Shown here: positions 40,856-62,200 of the stretch, one piece after another
How positions within the stretch are numbered: the first letter of the stretch is position 1
How the letters are laid out: each line of letters starts with the position of its first letter
From: Paralichthys olivaceus
Taxonomy: Eukaryota > Chordata > Actinopteri > Pleuronectiformes > Paralichthyidae
Direction: 5' to 3'
DNA length: 64,000 nucleotides
Assembly: GCF_024713975.1 (NCBI RefSeq)
Contig: NC_091111.1
Coordinates: forward strand, 15,726,501-15,790,500
Notes under the pieces: model-generated
Database searches by the model: none
What the model was told of the DNA's origin: nothing
Seen by the model: only the letters and a program-made list of their open reading frames with translations
Translations under genes and position numbers: made by a program

Positions 40856-42276
40856 CTGTGTTTGACTCAAAAAGACTGATCATGGATCGTGCAGCTGTAG
40901 CGAGAGGCTTTCTCACATCGGGTCACTGAGAGCATGTGTAAATACAGTATTTACTCAAGAGGAATGTACTGTATTTAATGTAAAATGTATGATAAATTGT
41001 ATTTATTTATTTATTCATTCTGTTGGTAGTGTCTCTTGAAATACTTGACGATGTTGCTTGATACCTGCAGTTGAAAGAAAAAGGTGAAGAAAAGCTTGAG
41101 ATTGCCAACTCTTACCTCTCATTTCACTCCTCTCCTCTCTGAACACTCCATATAGGCCTAATATGAGACCAAAAAGATGTTTAATATATGAGGGATGTAA
41201 AAATAATGCTAACTGTAGATATGTACCATTAGAAACCCTCATAGAAACTGTATACTCACTATAAGAGCACTAATAGTAACGAGATCAGCATTCATGAAGA
41301 TGATCAGGGCATGCAGTCCCATATCGACCTCACTCCTGTAAAACTGATCAGTTATAATATGTAACAATGAATTTGCTCATTCTGGCATATCACAGTGTTG
41401 TAGTGTGCTTTTACTTTGCTAGAAAATATTTGTCATGCAGAAGACATTGGCATAATAGAATGTAAATGTAAGTGCACACATACTTAATTATTGTAAAAGT
41501 GCATGAGCATCATGGCAAATGATTTGTTTTGTTCATTTGTACAATCGGTTAAATTGTCTGTATTTTTATGGAACCGCTTCTGATCAAAATGCAAAGTTAT
41601 AACGTAGACCAACAACGGCGATGTGCATTTAATTTCTCATGGACACGACAAGAGACAAAAGCTGATTAAAAAAGGAACATTTTCATCATGTCTGGTGATT
41701 GTTGCATTTTATTTTTTATCCCAATTTTTAAAAAGGACATCCAGATCTCAAAAAGTATTATTTCTTGCTGACACATGTGGATTTAGTTATTAATGGAATT
41801 TGGTTTGTGGCACTCAGCAGTGGGAACCAGTCTTTTTAAACTGCAACAGGAGCATATATTTCCAGAAACAGCTAATGTGTATTTCTGTTATCTAGAATGA
41901 GTTTCTACAGAAGTAGTGGGAGGGGCGTGGGGCTGCAGGGGTCAGGGAGAGCCACAAAACCAGAGTGAAAAGGAAGTTTCCTCCGTCTGTTTTAGTCACT
42001 GAGGTTTAAAATGAGAAGCAAGACAATGTCTAACCAGCAGTTTAGCAGCAGTAAATGGCATAAAGAGCTCTTCTGGACGTTGAAGCTCAAGAGGGATAAA
42101 CTCAAAATCACTTAGGGGCTTTTTTGCATTGACTCTAATGAAAACTGGAGTAACTGAATGAAAACTGATTGAGTTTTATTATCACTGGGGCTTTACATTA
42201 CTTTATCATTCTAACTTTGTAGCATCAGATATTTAGAGTTATGGAGAAGTAAAATAGAAAGGGGCCTTAATGATGT
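40856..42276. other. ttbk2 3' UTR and 3' flank
   Basis: AT-rich sequence without coding potential on either strand. It includes TTTATTTATTTATTC at about 41001-41018, an AU-rich-element-like stretch in a transcript. If the AATAAA at 42277 is the real end, the 3' UTR is about 1.4 kb. Confidence 0.45.
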
Positions 42277-42291
42277 AATAAAAAGTTTATT
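42277..42291. terminator. Palindromic poly(A) signals for convergent ttbk2 and churc1
   Basis: AATAAAAAGTTTATT: a plus-strand AATAAA (42277-42282) for ttbk2 and a minus-strand AATAAA (42286-42291) for churc1, three bases apart. The latter is about 240 bases past the churc1 stop. Confidence 0.55.
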
Positions 42292-42528
42292 TACAATTCA
42301 TAATCACTAACATACACAATATTTGTTTGTCATAAAAGGCTGTATCTCCTGTTCTAAAGCTATAAGAATACAGCAGTTACAAAATATTTAGTAAAGAACA
42401 TGCATTATATTTTGAATAGCAAGATAAAATACTTGGAATCATGAGGCGAGGAGCCGTCAGCGAGTCCAAGTCGGTGTTAGTTGATCTAAAACGTCTAAAC
42501 GTCTAAAGAGGCGAGCTGCAGGTTTGGT

Positions 42529-44021
42529 CTAGAAGAGCGGAGCGGACTGTCTGGGGTCATCTGGCAACACACTGATGGAGTCCTCTGCCTTTCCACAAAG
42601 CATACACAGCATAGTGTACTCCTGCATAACACAAAACACACTTGATATACAGAGAAAAAGATTCTACATTACACACACGTTTACAGTATTCGGACCTTAG
42701 TCTCATAAATTCTGTTGTTTTAGGTTCAATGACAGGTCTGAAATTAGGGATCTACCATCAGAATCTGTTTGGTTGTGTTCTATAAACCAGACGACATTAC
42801 TCACCTGATATTCATCGACAACAGAGAAAGTATATTCGTGTCTGGCGATGACGTGGTCACAGTTTTTACAAACATCTGGAAGCACAAATGAACAGACGTC
42901 AGACATATTTGAAAGATGCTGTGATGGTGGAGACATGATATCAATCTGGTGAGTTATGATCAAATCGCATCACTTTGGATTTAAATCAAGTTCTATATGG
43001 TCTTTTAGCTGGGGAAGAAGAACAGAGACTAACGGTCATAAGTGACGATCTCCTCTCCATCGTCATCCTCTGTGGTTTTATTACTGATCAGCACAAAGTC
43101 CCTCTGATGGCAGCTGGCACAGCACAGGTAGTTCATCAGGTAGGAGCCATTCTCCAGACAGGTGTTCCCCTGAGCAGGAAATCATGCGTGTTTCAGTTTG
43201 AAGCAAACATAACAGAAAGGCCTGTTTCAACAGTTTCAACACAAAGTGAACACAATGATAATCATGGAAGTTGGATTCGCTGCAGAACTGCTGTATCATG
43301 TTATCTGTGTGTTCCTCACAACACTGTCGATAAGTGTTTCCACCCTAATAAAAAGTAGCAGAGCTCAAACGATGTGTTGGTTCGGCTGTTGTGAGCCTTT
43401 CACACACAAATCAGGATTGCCGATTATTTTGCTCATATGAAAAAGTTTATTTTACTAAATGCTGAAAAGATGGATTTTCATGTTTACATTAAATTACTTT
43501 ATATGTATCTGAATATATTTGGTTTCTTAAAATATCTGTAATAAAGTTAAAAGTTAAACTGTAATTTAGATATAGACAGGGTAGATATCTATCTATCCAT
43601 CCATCTACCCTCTCTATCTATCTATGCATCTAGCCTCTCTCTATCAATCCCCTCTTCCTCTCCATCTATCTATCTATGATCTCTATCTCTCTATCCATCT
43701 TCCCTCCCTCTATCTATCCTCTCCCCTTCTCTCTCTCTCTCTCTAGATTAACAGAGTCACACGTCAATAAATAATCTGCAAAGAAGAGGAGAACTGAAGA
43801 AATGCACTTAAAGTCACATGTTGACCTAAACTAAAAACCCGTGTAAGTCGTGCAGTTGGAAGTTAAATCCTCCTCGCAGCCTCAGGAGCTAAAGTAACGT
43901 CACTCGTGATGTTGTGAAGTTGCACGACCACCGGTCAGTCCACGTGTGTCCGTGCAAACAAGCAGCGGGGGCCACAACTCACCCTGTCCGGGTATTCTTT
44001 ATGCACGCAGCCGTTACACAT
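42529..44021 (-). CDS. churc1: Churchill domain-containing protein 1
   Basis: Small zinc-binding protein; in vertebrate embryos Churchill acts downstream of FGF in neural and mesoderm fate decisions. Exons 44021-43983, 43169-43034, 42875-42805 and 42621-42529 join in frame to exactly 112 residues, the human length. It opens [21 protein letters not shown] and has four cysteine pairs (CNGC, CCASC, CKNC, CMLC) for structural zinc, plus [16 protein letters not shown] and the end [11 protein letters not shown]. No frame damage is seen. The ATG at 44021 is the only start that fits the family. It is divergent from znf106 (566 bp between start codons) and convergent with ttbk2. Confidence 0.96.
43585..43744. 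repeat. (TCTA)n / (TC)n microsatellite cluster in churc1 intron 1
   Basis: Interrupted TCTA tetranucleotides grade into CT dinucleotides, ending with about seven clean CT units near 43730-43743. Confidence 0.85.
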
Positions 44022-44561
44022 CTTCAATCTCACTTTATTTCCAACGTAAACAAACGAACCCACACTGTGGCAGCGGAGACAGCGTAAACCCTCTACTTCC
44101 GCATTGACGCGCCCTGCTGACGATCAGATCTGTAAAACATCCGCGCGGCTGAATCCACGAGTCCCGCGTTCTGTAACTCTGCGGAAGAACCAGCGCTGCC
44201 GTCAAACGTTCCGCGGACGTAAAATAAATATGGCGGCCGAAGAGGCGGCGGTCTCCTGTAGACATGTGAAATTTACCCGATGGTCAAACGTCACGTGTTC
44301 ACAACGTCAACCTTTACATTTCTCAATTTGTTAAGAAAATCACCCAGAATGCCTCTCGATTAGCTCAGCTGCTAATTGCTCTCTTGTTACGCTCTCGTTG
44401 AGCTCAGGTGAGTTGTGCTGCTGTTGTGTTTACTTCAGACTCGATGTTTGCAGTGATCTCTTGTTTATACAGTAACAGACAACAGTAGAGTCCACGACAG
44501 CTGCTGTGTTTACTCCACGTGTCGCAGTCTGTCGTGCTCCGTACACCTCTGTTTACACGTG
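43941..44561. promoter_or_regulatory. churc1/znf106 bidirectional promoter with four CACGTG boxes and a YY1-type site
   Basis: CACGTG occurs at 43941-43946, 44292-44297, 44516-44521 and 44556-44561. AAATATGGCGGCC at 44226-44238 fits the YY1 consensus (ATGGCGGC core). The segment is CpG-rich around 43920-44260 and lacks an obvious TATA box, as expected for a housekeeping bidirectional promoter. The transcription start sites are not fixed; the 5' part of znf106 appears to include a non-coding exon, since an acceptor (cctcacag) lies at 44584, two bases before its ATG. Confidence 0.6.
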
Positions 44562-44586
44562 TCCGTGTGTTTCTTGCCTCACAGCG

Positions 44587-52160
<7,574 letters not shown>

Positions 52161-53254
52161 CCGGAGCCAAGGTGTAGTGGAGTGTCATCAGTCACAGTTC
52201 TCATGTTGTTTCAGGAGTTTGTGTTAAGGACACAGTTTCTGTTCACTTGTTGAAAACTGTCTGACCTCCATTTGATCACCTGAAGCTGTTGCATGAAGAG
52301 ACTGAGAGTCAAACAGAGCCAAATAATTCATTAACCTTTTTTGGGATCAACTTGTTTTTATTTTGTTGTCACTGTGAATACATGACAGAGTTCAGACACC
52401 ATCAAATGTTGCTGAAGTTAGAAGATTTTGTGGAAGATAAAAACGACAAACGACGCTTTACCTGCTGGTTCACTGTTTCATGAAGGAGCTCTGCAGGTTA
52501 TTAACTCCATATTTTAAAATCTATAGGCTGATATTTAACAACCTGTACTTAACATATGAAGTTACTGCAGATTTCTCATCATTAACAGAGATTGTCTTTT
52601 TTCTTTTCTAACCCTGATCATTTCCTTCATTTCTTCTAGACTCAGACTTTTGCACATGTGAGAACCTGGGATCAGTTTATCATTAATTAAGGTTTGGTGA
52701 TTAAGGAGGTTTGGTGATTAAAATATTTTGCATCAAATGTGGAAATCATCGTTTACTTTTTTTGGAGGAAACCCTCTTGTCCTCCAATTTAAACACATCA
52801 TCTTTCTGAGTGACCGAGGATAGAAGTGAAAGTTATTATAAGTTGATAGATTTATAGTTTATCTTGAACGGTGCTGTATTAATGTTATGGTTTGTATTTC
52901 ACTTGTAATAAAATCCATACTGCAAGTGTACAGCAATAAAAAGACAAATAGCATTCACAGTATTCACCTCCTGTATATTAAAAAAAAAAAAAAAACATTA
53001 AGTAACTCTGAAGATTCTTGATTCAGTGAGTGCTCGTATTCAGCACTTACAGCTACGTATTGTTCATTACAGTCTCTGTTCACATCAATAGACTCTGTTT
53101 GCATCACTGTTTGGATAGATTGACATCAAGACTTTGTTGTAACTGTGCAAAAAATACACTTAGTCCAATTAGACTTAAGAAAAGAGAATTAAATCAAAGT
53201 TTGTGTCAAACTTGAACTGAGTGTCGGCAGCAACATCAGGGGCAGGAAGGTGAT
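52161..53254. other. Convergent 3' flank of znf106 and capn3
   Basis: znf106 3' UTR with AATAAA at 52907-52912 and another at about 52936, then an A16 run near 52980-52996. No gene was seen. A clear AATAAA for capn3 on the minus strand was not found close to its stop, so its 3' UTR may overlap that of znf106. Confidence 0.5.
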
Positions 53255-56200
53255 TTAAGAATACATGGTCAGCTGGAGCCACTGCGAAGACAGAACAACA
53301 AGGATAAAGAGGTTAATAACTAAAAATAAACATACTGAGTGAGAATATTTAAATAAAGTCATATGCAATTGTTTTTAAACATGGACTAAAACAATGAAGT
53401 ACATCAGGATGTCCTGCTTTAGAGCAAAATACTGAAAATGATCCGCACCTCCAGGACGTTGAGTTTAATTATTCCATCTCCGTCTTTGTCAAAGGCATTA
53501 AAAGCTCCTGCAAGAGACAGATCGACAAATCTTCATCACTGTCTTTTTTTCATACACATTGAACTCATGTTTGAAAACTACAAAGGTTCATAAAGAGTGG
53601 AAAATGTTTGTGGAACACAAGCTTCCTGGTGAAAATCAATATCTCATTGTAAAAATTAAACTCACTGAACATTCCCTCTAGTCTCACAAAACAGCAGATG
53701 TAACTGTCGAAGTCGATGTTGAGGTGCTGATCTGCGTAACGCATCGCTATGATGTCATAAAGCTGTTTGTTGAGGTGGAACCCTTCATCCAGAGAGAAAC
53801 AGAAATCCATGATTTAATAATACAAATAAAGTGCTGGAAAAAACATGGATGAAAATCTAAAGTATACAGAGAGAGAGATTCTTGAAGTGGTTCATTGTGT
53901 TGTGTTTCTCACCTGCATCATGAACAGAGTTCCTCATCTCAAAACTACTGATGGAGCAGGATTTGTCTTTATCGTAACGCTTGAAGATCAGCTGCAAACA
54001 CACAGACACTGACAATCAGAAGAAAACCTGGAGGCTCTTGTAGAATTAAGAACAGGCTGAAAACACCCTACCTGCCACTCCTTGATCTTTTTCCACAGGT
54101 GCTTGAACTCCTGCAGGTTCAGTTTTCCGGTCCCATCAGTCTGAGAGACGTTCAGTTATGAAAAACACGTGGCATCGCTCATTGAGCCATTTTCAAAAGT
54201 GCATGTTGGATTTCTGTGCAGTGAATATACTGTGTATTTAATCTCTGAGTTATTTAATTAAAATTTCAGCAACTCCACCAGGAAACCAGGGATTACAAAA
54301 GGGATTCAAACCAACAACCTGTTGAAGCCATCTTCACAGGCAGGATGAGGCCTCTCTGTTGTTACCCACACACACACACACACACACACTTCTTGAACAG
54401 ATACATCCATCAAGGCGATCATACTCCGACACGTCTCAAGGCTGAAACCTTCTTTCATCTTAATTTCACTATCTGTGGAAAAGGAGAACTCGGTATGAGT
54501 GATTGCAACATGACTCAGACCTCAAGGATTATCTTTTCAGCTCACTCACGTTTCGCAAGTACGTTCTTCATGATGGTCTGGAGTTCGTTGGCACAGATCT
54601 GCATGTCCTGACGAGGGAGGAAGGATGCGTTTCATCTCAAATAAAACTCAGACCTCTGTTCTGACGGTGTCGTCTACAGTCTCACTGGTACTCACCTCAC
54701 CAGAAATCTGTTGGTAAATGGCCCTGAACTGTTTTTCCTCCTCAGTCTCCTCCTCGGGTTCTAAACGTTTTCCCTGAAGAACAGATTAAAGAGGAATTTA
54801 TCATTTATTTCTGGTGTTAATAACTCTAATCAAGACTGTGTGGAAATTTGTACCAGTTAGTAGTGAAATAAAATAAACCTTCTGAAGGTTGGAAAATACA
54901 GAAATAGTGAAGTTCAATAGCTCTCAGGATTATTTCATAGCCTCATTTTCTTCCATCACTTCATGTTTCTTTATTTATCCATGGTTTTTATTGAATACCA
55001 TTGGATGCATTTCCACACAGTACCAAAAGAGGGCAGTATACAAGGGGATCATTTGAACAACTGAGGCCTCATGGGAAAACAGGTGCCGCTGAGTCACTTG
55101 AGATAATTTGGCCTGAAACACATTTATTTTATTCCCAGTGAGGTTATATGAGCTGGTCAACATTTCATTACAGAGCCATCGGTCAGGAAATTACGACAGA
55201 GCAAAGGTCACACTGAGCTATTTGCGGTGTGGCTGTAGAGTTTTTATCTTTACACTCTCTGTTCCCACAACAAGGAGATTACCTTTGGTTTCTTCTTCTT
55301 TTCCCCCCGGATGCCGTCATGCTCAATTTCTTTGTTGGCATGTGCTCTGTCTGACACAAACACAATGGGCTGCCAAGTGGGTCATGGCCGTGTCGGCAAG
55401 AGGAGTGAAGGGTAAAAAAAAGACAAAACAGGAGAAAAGACAAAAGTTAATTTATAGTTATAATCTATATATTCAATGATGGCACAAACTATAACTGATA
55501 ACGTTGCACAAAGCTGATGCGTAATGGAGAGAAGCAGCGAGGAAGCAGATTTAAAAAGAAAATCCACTAACGTGCACTCTTTACCTTTTTCTTTTCTTGC
55601 TGATGGCCGATAAGATAAGGAAGGACAGAAAGATGAAATGAGATGAAACGGAGGAAAACACTTGAGTACTGAGGTGCGTTAGTAACTCAGGGAGGAAACA
55701 ATGAGAAAACACACAGTGAGCACTGAGACAAGACAGAGATTTCAAGAGTAAGGTTGATGGAATATGAAGGAAACATTTGGGATTAAAGGGATATACATCT
55801 TGTACATTCTGATTTGTTTTCTATTGGTGTTGGTTTAAAGACGATCTGTTAGTACACATGTTGTCTGTATTACTCATTTTTATTACAATTATATCTGATA
55901 TTTTGTTTTTCATACATATTTCTATGACATGGTGTTGATTTATTGACTACAGGTATTAGTATTTGATTGACCTTAAAGAAAACCAATGTGTTTATATCAA
56001 TTGGTTTTGCTTTTTGTTTTTACCTTGACAAACCAGAGTACCTTGACTTTTGGGGGGATTTATTTCCCTTTTCATGAGCTGCAGTATTGTTCACAATCAT
56101 TAAAGTATATTCTTCTCTAATCATGTTGCAAACCTGGATTTTTCCAGACTCGATCGTGCTCTCCGCCTCCCTGTGAGGAGAAACAGACACGTTAGGTTTC

Positions 56201-59200
56201 TTACTATGCTCCGATAATGACTCTCATTTAAATGCTTTGCTATATTTTGCAGTTTTACTGTCAACAATCCCCCAAAATAACATCAGCTGCAGCATCAAAT
56301 ATCCACAGCGGCCCACCCTCAGCGATCCTTACTCGGACGTGCTCTGCTTCTCAGAGAAGACCCTGAGGATAAACTCGCCCTCTTGATGGGGTTCAAAGGT
56401 CGTGGGGATGACGACGTACTCTCCTGGCGGCAGACGGAAACGTTCTGTTACCTCCCGCAGATTGATGTAGGTCTTGCATTTGGCCGTGGAGGCTGTGTAC
56501 AGGAAGAAGTCCTTCTGCAGATGCTGATTCTGACCACACATCTGGGGATGGGAAAAAAGCAGTGAGAGTCTGGAAACGGTGAGAGAAAAAGGGGGATGGG
56601 CTCTAAGGAAAGATAAGTAGTAAAATTTAAGAATTTGAATTAAACAGGCATCAGGTACTCTACTTTCCCAAAGGGCCATTGTGTCTATTAATAAAAGTTA
56701 TTATTATTACTATGAAGTACAATTAAGGGATATCAGACATTTGCAGTAAAAAAACTATTTTAAAAATCATTTCATTGTTATTTGAGCAAAATTAGCAAGT
56801 TCTGGTTTATAAAATGTGATAGATTTGTGCATGTCTCTTGTTTCTATCGTTATTAAGTAAATATCTCTTGAGTTTAAGTTGTTCAGTCCAACAAAACTAA
56901 ACAATTTAAAGATGTTGTACTGTGGTCTGGTCATTTTCATTTGGACTATTTTAACACTTTGTAGGCTAAACTTTTTAAATGGTAAATTGTGGGCTTCTGT
57001 TGTAAGAATTACCTGGAGGTTTTAGTAAAGCTTGACCAATGATATTACTACATGTACATGATACAGGTCAATACAGAGAAACCACTGACTTCATCACAAT
57101 AACGTCCTTCTCCATGATGGGCATACCTCCTTTGGTACCTACAGAGACACAGAGGAAGTTACAAGTTGAATTCCAGTGAATGCACATGGTGTGTTGATAC
57201 CAGATCACTGAGGTGTTTGAGGTCTGGAGATCAGTACCTCGTAGATGGAAAACCCGATGGTGAGGAATTTGGCCCCTTGATGGCGCTGCATCCGTCGACC
57301 TTTCTGCATCAGAGCCACGACGAGAGTGCAGGCCACCTTTCCGTCCTCTGGGTCGTCGTCCTCCTCATAAAGCTGCAGCCGATACTGAGGGTTTGTCCAA
57401 TATGTGTCTGGAAAACACAGAGAGTAAATCAAGAGAAAACACAAACAATACGACTTAAAGAGGTTGAGATTTACTGATTTACTGAGGCTTTTAAAGGCCG
57501 AGGTTTACCTGGAAAGTTCCTGCAGCCGCCAGCAGAGCTGCCTCTCACCCAGCGGCCCTCATTGATCGACACAGTCCAGCTGTTTCTTTCGTCACCCTGC
57601 AGCGCGTCGGGGGTCAGGTTACACATCTCCAGCTTCGTGAAGTTCCTCTTGAATTCATCAAAAGACATCCTGGACGGGAACATGACGGAGGAAGCTTGTA
57701 ACAGCTGATGGTGGTTGATTTCAGGTGTTAAATGAATGGAACTTTTGACTCGCAGGTGATGGCCACATGAATTTCACGGTTCAATAAAGTGCTGAGGCCA
57801 AAATGACAGATGTGAAATAAATGTCACAGTGGTTTCACTCACCAGAACTCACTCGCCTCTACAGTCTGTCTCTTTAGGTTCTCCTTGTCTGCGACAGAAA
57901 TGGTCGACCACTCTTTGGAACTATGGACATTAGGACGAATTAAAACTCATGGAGTTACAAAGTAAAGTATTACATCTGGTCTAGTAAACATCTGCTACAC
58001 TATAATATGTTATGGGCAACTTATCATAAATGGACATATGTGCAAATATCATAAGACTTAGCATCAGTGATCTCAAATCTCACTTTGCACTCCATGGTCC
58101 CTTCCACAGCACCCAGCCCCAGGGATTGCGCAGGCGAATCAGGCGTATTTTGGTGTCCTTTGCGACCTCATCACACTAGAATATGAAACCTCATCAGCGT
58201 CAAAATACCAAATCTGAATTTACAGAAAGTGAAGGTTTATCTCTACCTCCGCCAGGCCTATGATGGAGTATGCGTGGCCTTTGACCAGCCCCTGTTCAGT
58301 CCGAGTCTCCATTTCACTGGCTGAGACAACCTGAGGGATACAACATATGTTACAGACATCTGTCCATAATATAATGTGAATCTATTTTTTAATCTATTCT
58401 AGACCTGATCGTTAAAAATGTTAAAGGGGAGATGAAAGAAATCACACTTCAACTCAGCTTCTCTTATTGTGAGAACATTTTTGAAACAGGAAAAATCAAA
58501 TTGTCCTTCTGATCTCTACATACTGTCCCAGACATCCTCCACCTCTTGTTCACAGCTGAAGTTGAAGTAGATATCACATGTTATGTTGGGATTGGATTTG
58601 ATTGATTTCCACCACTTACATCTATGGAGCAGCCCATCAGCGAGCCTCGCTCCAGTGCCTTCCTCATGATGGTGTACAAATCTTTAGACGCCGCGGACAA
58701 CTCAAAGAACTCAGTAACGCCACCTGTGAAATCCTCCATGGCTTCCAATGTGTTCCCCCCTTTGAGTGCCTCATAAGAGCCGTGCAACCTGAGAGAGAGA
58801 GCGAGAGAGATCAGTGTGCTGACATGAGGCTTGGATGTCTGCGGCCGACATGAGACATACTTACTTTGCATAGGCCTTTTCCAACAGAGCGCTCCAGAAC
58901 TCGTTCTTTCTGAAAGATTTGGTGAACACCAGCTGGTTGTTGCAGGTGGGGATGCGGTCGTCCACGACCACGTCGATCCATTCTCCATAACGCCAGAACT
59001 ACCACCAGGAAAAAAAGAACAAGAGTGAAAGTAGAGACGATGGGATGAGACAGGGACTGAGAGAAAAAAAACACTCCTGGTCACTTTTCATGATGCTACA
59101 CACTAAATAAGACATTTAAAGTAAAAAGTAAAGAAAAAATCTTGGTGGAAACTTTATATAATGGGGACAAAGTTAATAAAATACATTTATTCTTGAATCT

Positions 59201-62200
59201 ATCATCTGTGATATTGTGTCACTCGTCATCCCGCATATAATAACACCAATAGCCACCAATGTAAATGTTTTACCACATTAGAAACTCACTTCAGCTGTGA
59301 TAAATTCAAATTGATTCATTTGGGAAATTTTACTTCATAGAAGATTATATCTCATCAGTGAAATGTTACAAATTTTACTTAAAAGTTCACATAAATTAGT
59401 GCTTTTGTTTAAAAGTCTTATTCGTCAGATGTAAAACCTGGAAGTGGAAGATGCCGGCGTAGTTTTCAGTGAAGCTCTGGTCCGGAGGGATCACTCTGTA
59501 CAGCAGCTTCTCGTTCAGCGTCAGACAGGCGATGGCGGCGAGCAGCCAGCAGTCACCTGTCAGAGCAGATTCATGAAAACACAGCAGCCACATTACTGCA
59601 GGTGTTGGTAAAGTAACCAAAGCTCTGTTATTCCAGCTGTTGAGTGTATTCTGATTTCCACACCAGGCCTCCACTTCAGCCCGATTTATCTTTTCTTTGT
59701 CTGCCTGACTGCTCCGTAGTTATAATTAAAAAAAATTGAATGGACACTTTTATATTATCCAGCACAGATCACAAGCTCTGTAATTTGCTTTTTCTTTTTA
59801 ACAGATTACAATCTCATGAACCTTCTACTTTATTTTTTTACCTCTTTAGCATTCTGAACATGCAGGTTAAACCCAAGATAACGTCTTATCAAAAGTAAAT
59901 CAAATAGCGGTGGATTCAAATGGAAAATTACTACATATCCATACGTGTTCCTATCCACTCTTCCTCTGGTTCATATTCATGTGTTTGGAATTTTAAAAAC
60001 CATTTATCTGAAAGCAGAAACTGTTTAAACATTACCCAATTCTCCTTGACAGATGTCCGTCCTGTTGGCTCCATCCACGATGAACTCAGGCTTTTCACAG
60101 ATTTCCTGTCATTAAAAAAAAAAAGATTTATATTTCTAAGTATGTTGTGAAATATAAAAAAAAATTCCCAGTATGAAAGACCACGTAAGAAAAGATGAAA
60201 TGATAGTTAGAAGTTCTCCCGTTATTGGGTAATAATAACTGACTGCTAAACTAACTTGAATCAAAACATTTGCAAAGTTTAGAGTAAGTGGATTTTTTGA
60301 TTTTATTTAAACCAAGTAGATTTGTTTGATATTTGAAAACAACGCCCTCTTTAGTCAAATGAAAATTAAAAAACAACAACAAACACATTTCTTAAAATAG
60401 AGAGAGAAAAATCTGCATCTACAAATCTACACTTGACATGATTCATAACGTGAGGACTTGACCCTGAAACTGGAGACGAGGGGGAGAATTTGTCCTGACT
60501 GTGTTGGACCTGGGACCACGAACCACCCTCTGCATTCGCTGCATATTTATGAGGAGGCAGCTGTTAAAGGTCGACCGGTCGCGACTCGTCAGTCGTCTGA
60601 ACAAGTGATAACGCTGCAGCGAGGCCCTCGACTCGTAACAACATATCTGTCGTGGCAGCACCGGTGACAGCTTCAGTGGGAACCTGGAGCTGAACTCGCC
60701 GGCGTGTTATCCGGCTGTCATCATGGACACGTTTGTTTATGAGAGGGAGTTCTTGTTAGATGATTACAAGAGCTTTTGTATAAGTGATTAACAACTTGTG
60801 GATTTGAAACATAAACTTGTAGCCTATGTTAAGATGGACGGTGTGACTGCTCCCCTAAAGTGAAGCCGAAGCATCTCAATCTCCCCCGGCTGCGGTATAG
60901 CTCATAAACTCTGCTCTCTCCATGTTAGTGGACGTGACATGGATCAAACTAAAGAACTCAAAAATGGTTTCTGTCATTTAAGGTTGTTCTTAGCATGTCC
61001 AATGTTGAGCACATTTATCGGCCGGACCTCGACAGAACGGCTTCCTGTCTTCCTCTTTATGACCTTTATGAAAATTCTTCAAATTATCAAAGCAGAGGAG
61101 AAAAAACCAGTACATCAAGGCCAAACGTGTGAAGAGTGGCTACAGGACAAAAGGATTTATACCACCGTCCTTTAAAACCTTTTGAAATCCATCCAACCAA
61201 ATATGCGATTGTCAAAGAAAAATGTAATGTTGCAGGAAAACTCTTAATATCCTGAAGCTGCAGATTTCAGGCATCAGAAAACAGAATAGTGAGAATAAAG
61301 ATATGAGAGATCTGGTCTCATACAGAGTTTATTTAGAGGGTTCACAGCAGGGACTCGAGTCCCTTAATCACACGACTGACCATAACTAAGGCTGTTAAAA
61401 TGCAGCCTCATGTTCTGTATTTAGAGCGGGCCCCCCCCACTGACCCCTCGATGGATTCATGTATCACTGATCTCATCTGAATGTCTCAAGCTGCATTTGT
61501 CATCAGCTATTAAGTGGCCACTTCACTTTCAATTTCAACAAAGCTGCAACTTATATGATGTCTATGTTTGATTTGTCGTCAGCAATGAAATGATTTTATA
61601 AATAACAATGCTTTGACATTTTGGAACTGATCATACTCTACATGTGAAGCCATGAGCCAGTTAGCTTAGCTTATCATAAAGACAGGAAACAGTGTGAAAC
61701 TGCTAGCCTTGAGGTAACTAAATCTGCCCACCAGCACCTCATAGCCTCATTGATTAACACATTATATTGTGTTAATCTGGGGGCTGGATGCACCCCCCTG
61801 TTTTAAAGATTTGTACTAAACCAGGATAAGCTGAACTAAGCTAAGTTTTCCTGGCCCAAGTCACACTATACATATATAGTAATCTCTTTTTGCTTAAAAT
61901 GTAAGCATGTTTATACATCAATGATATTCATAATTTAGAACTTTTAGCTGTTAGAGTTTTTTTCATTTTAGCATTGTTATGTAGGTGTAGTTTCATTTGT
62001 GTTTCTGTGTATTGCTGTTTACATTACGTCAGTGTGTTGCCAGGCACTGTGAGTCGAGGGACGCACAGTTTGTCTCTTCATGCCAAACACAGCTAAACGA
62101 CTGTTGACAAATTTCAGAGCTGCAGATCAGAGCCATTTCATGTCAATCCAAATCCTGCTGCAAGTCGGTCGCATCAGAATAAAACCCTGAAGAAACACTG

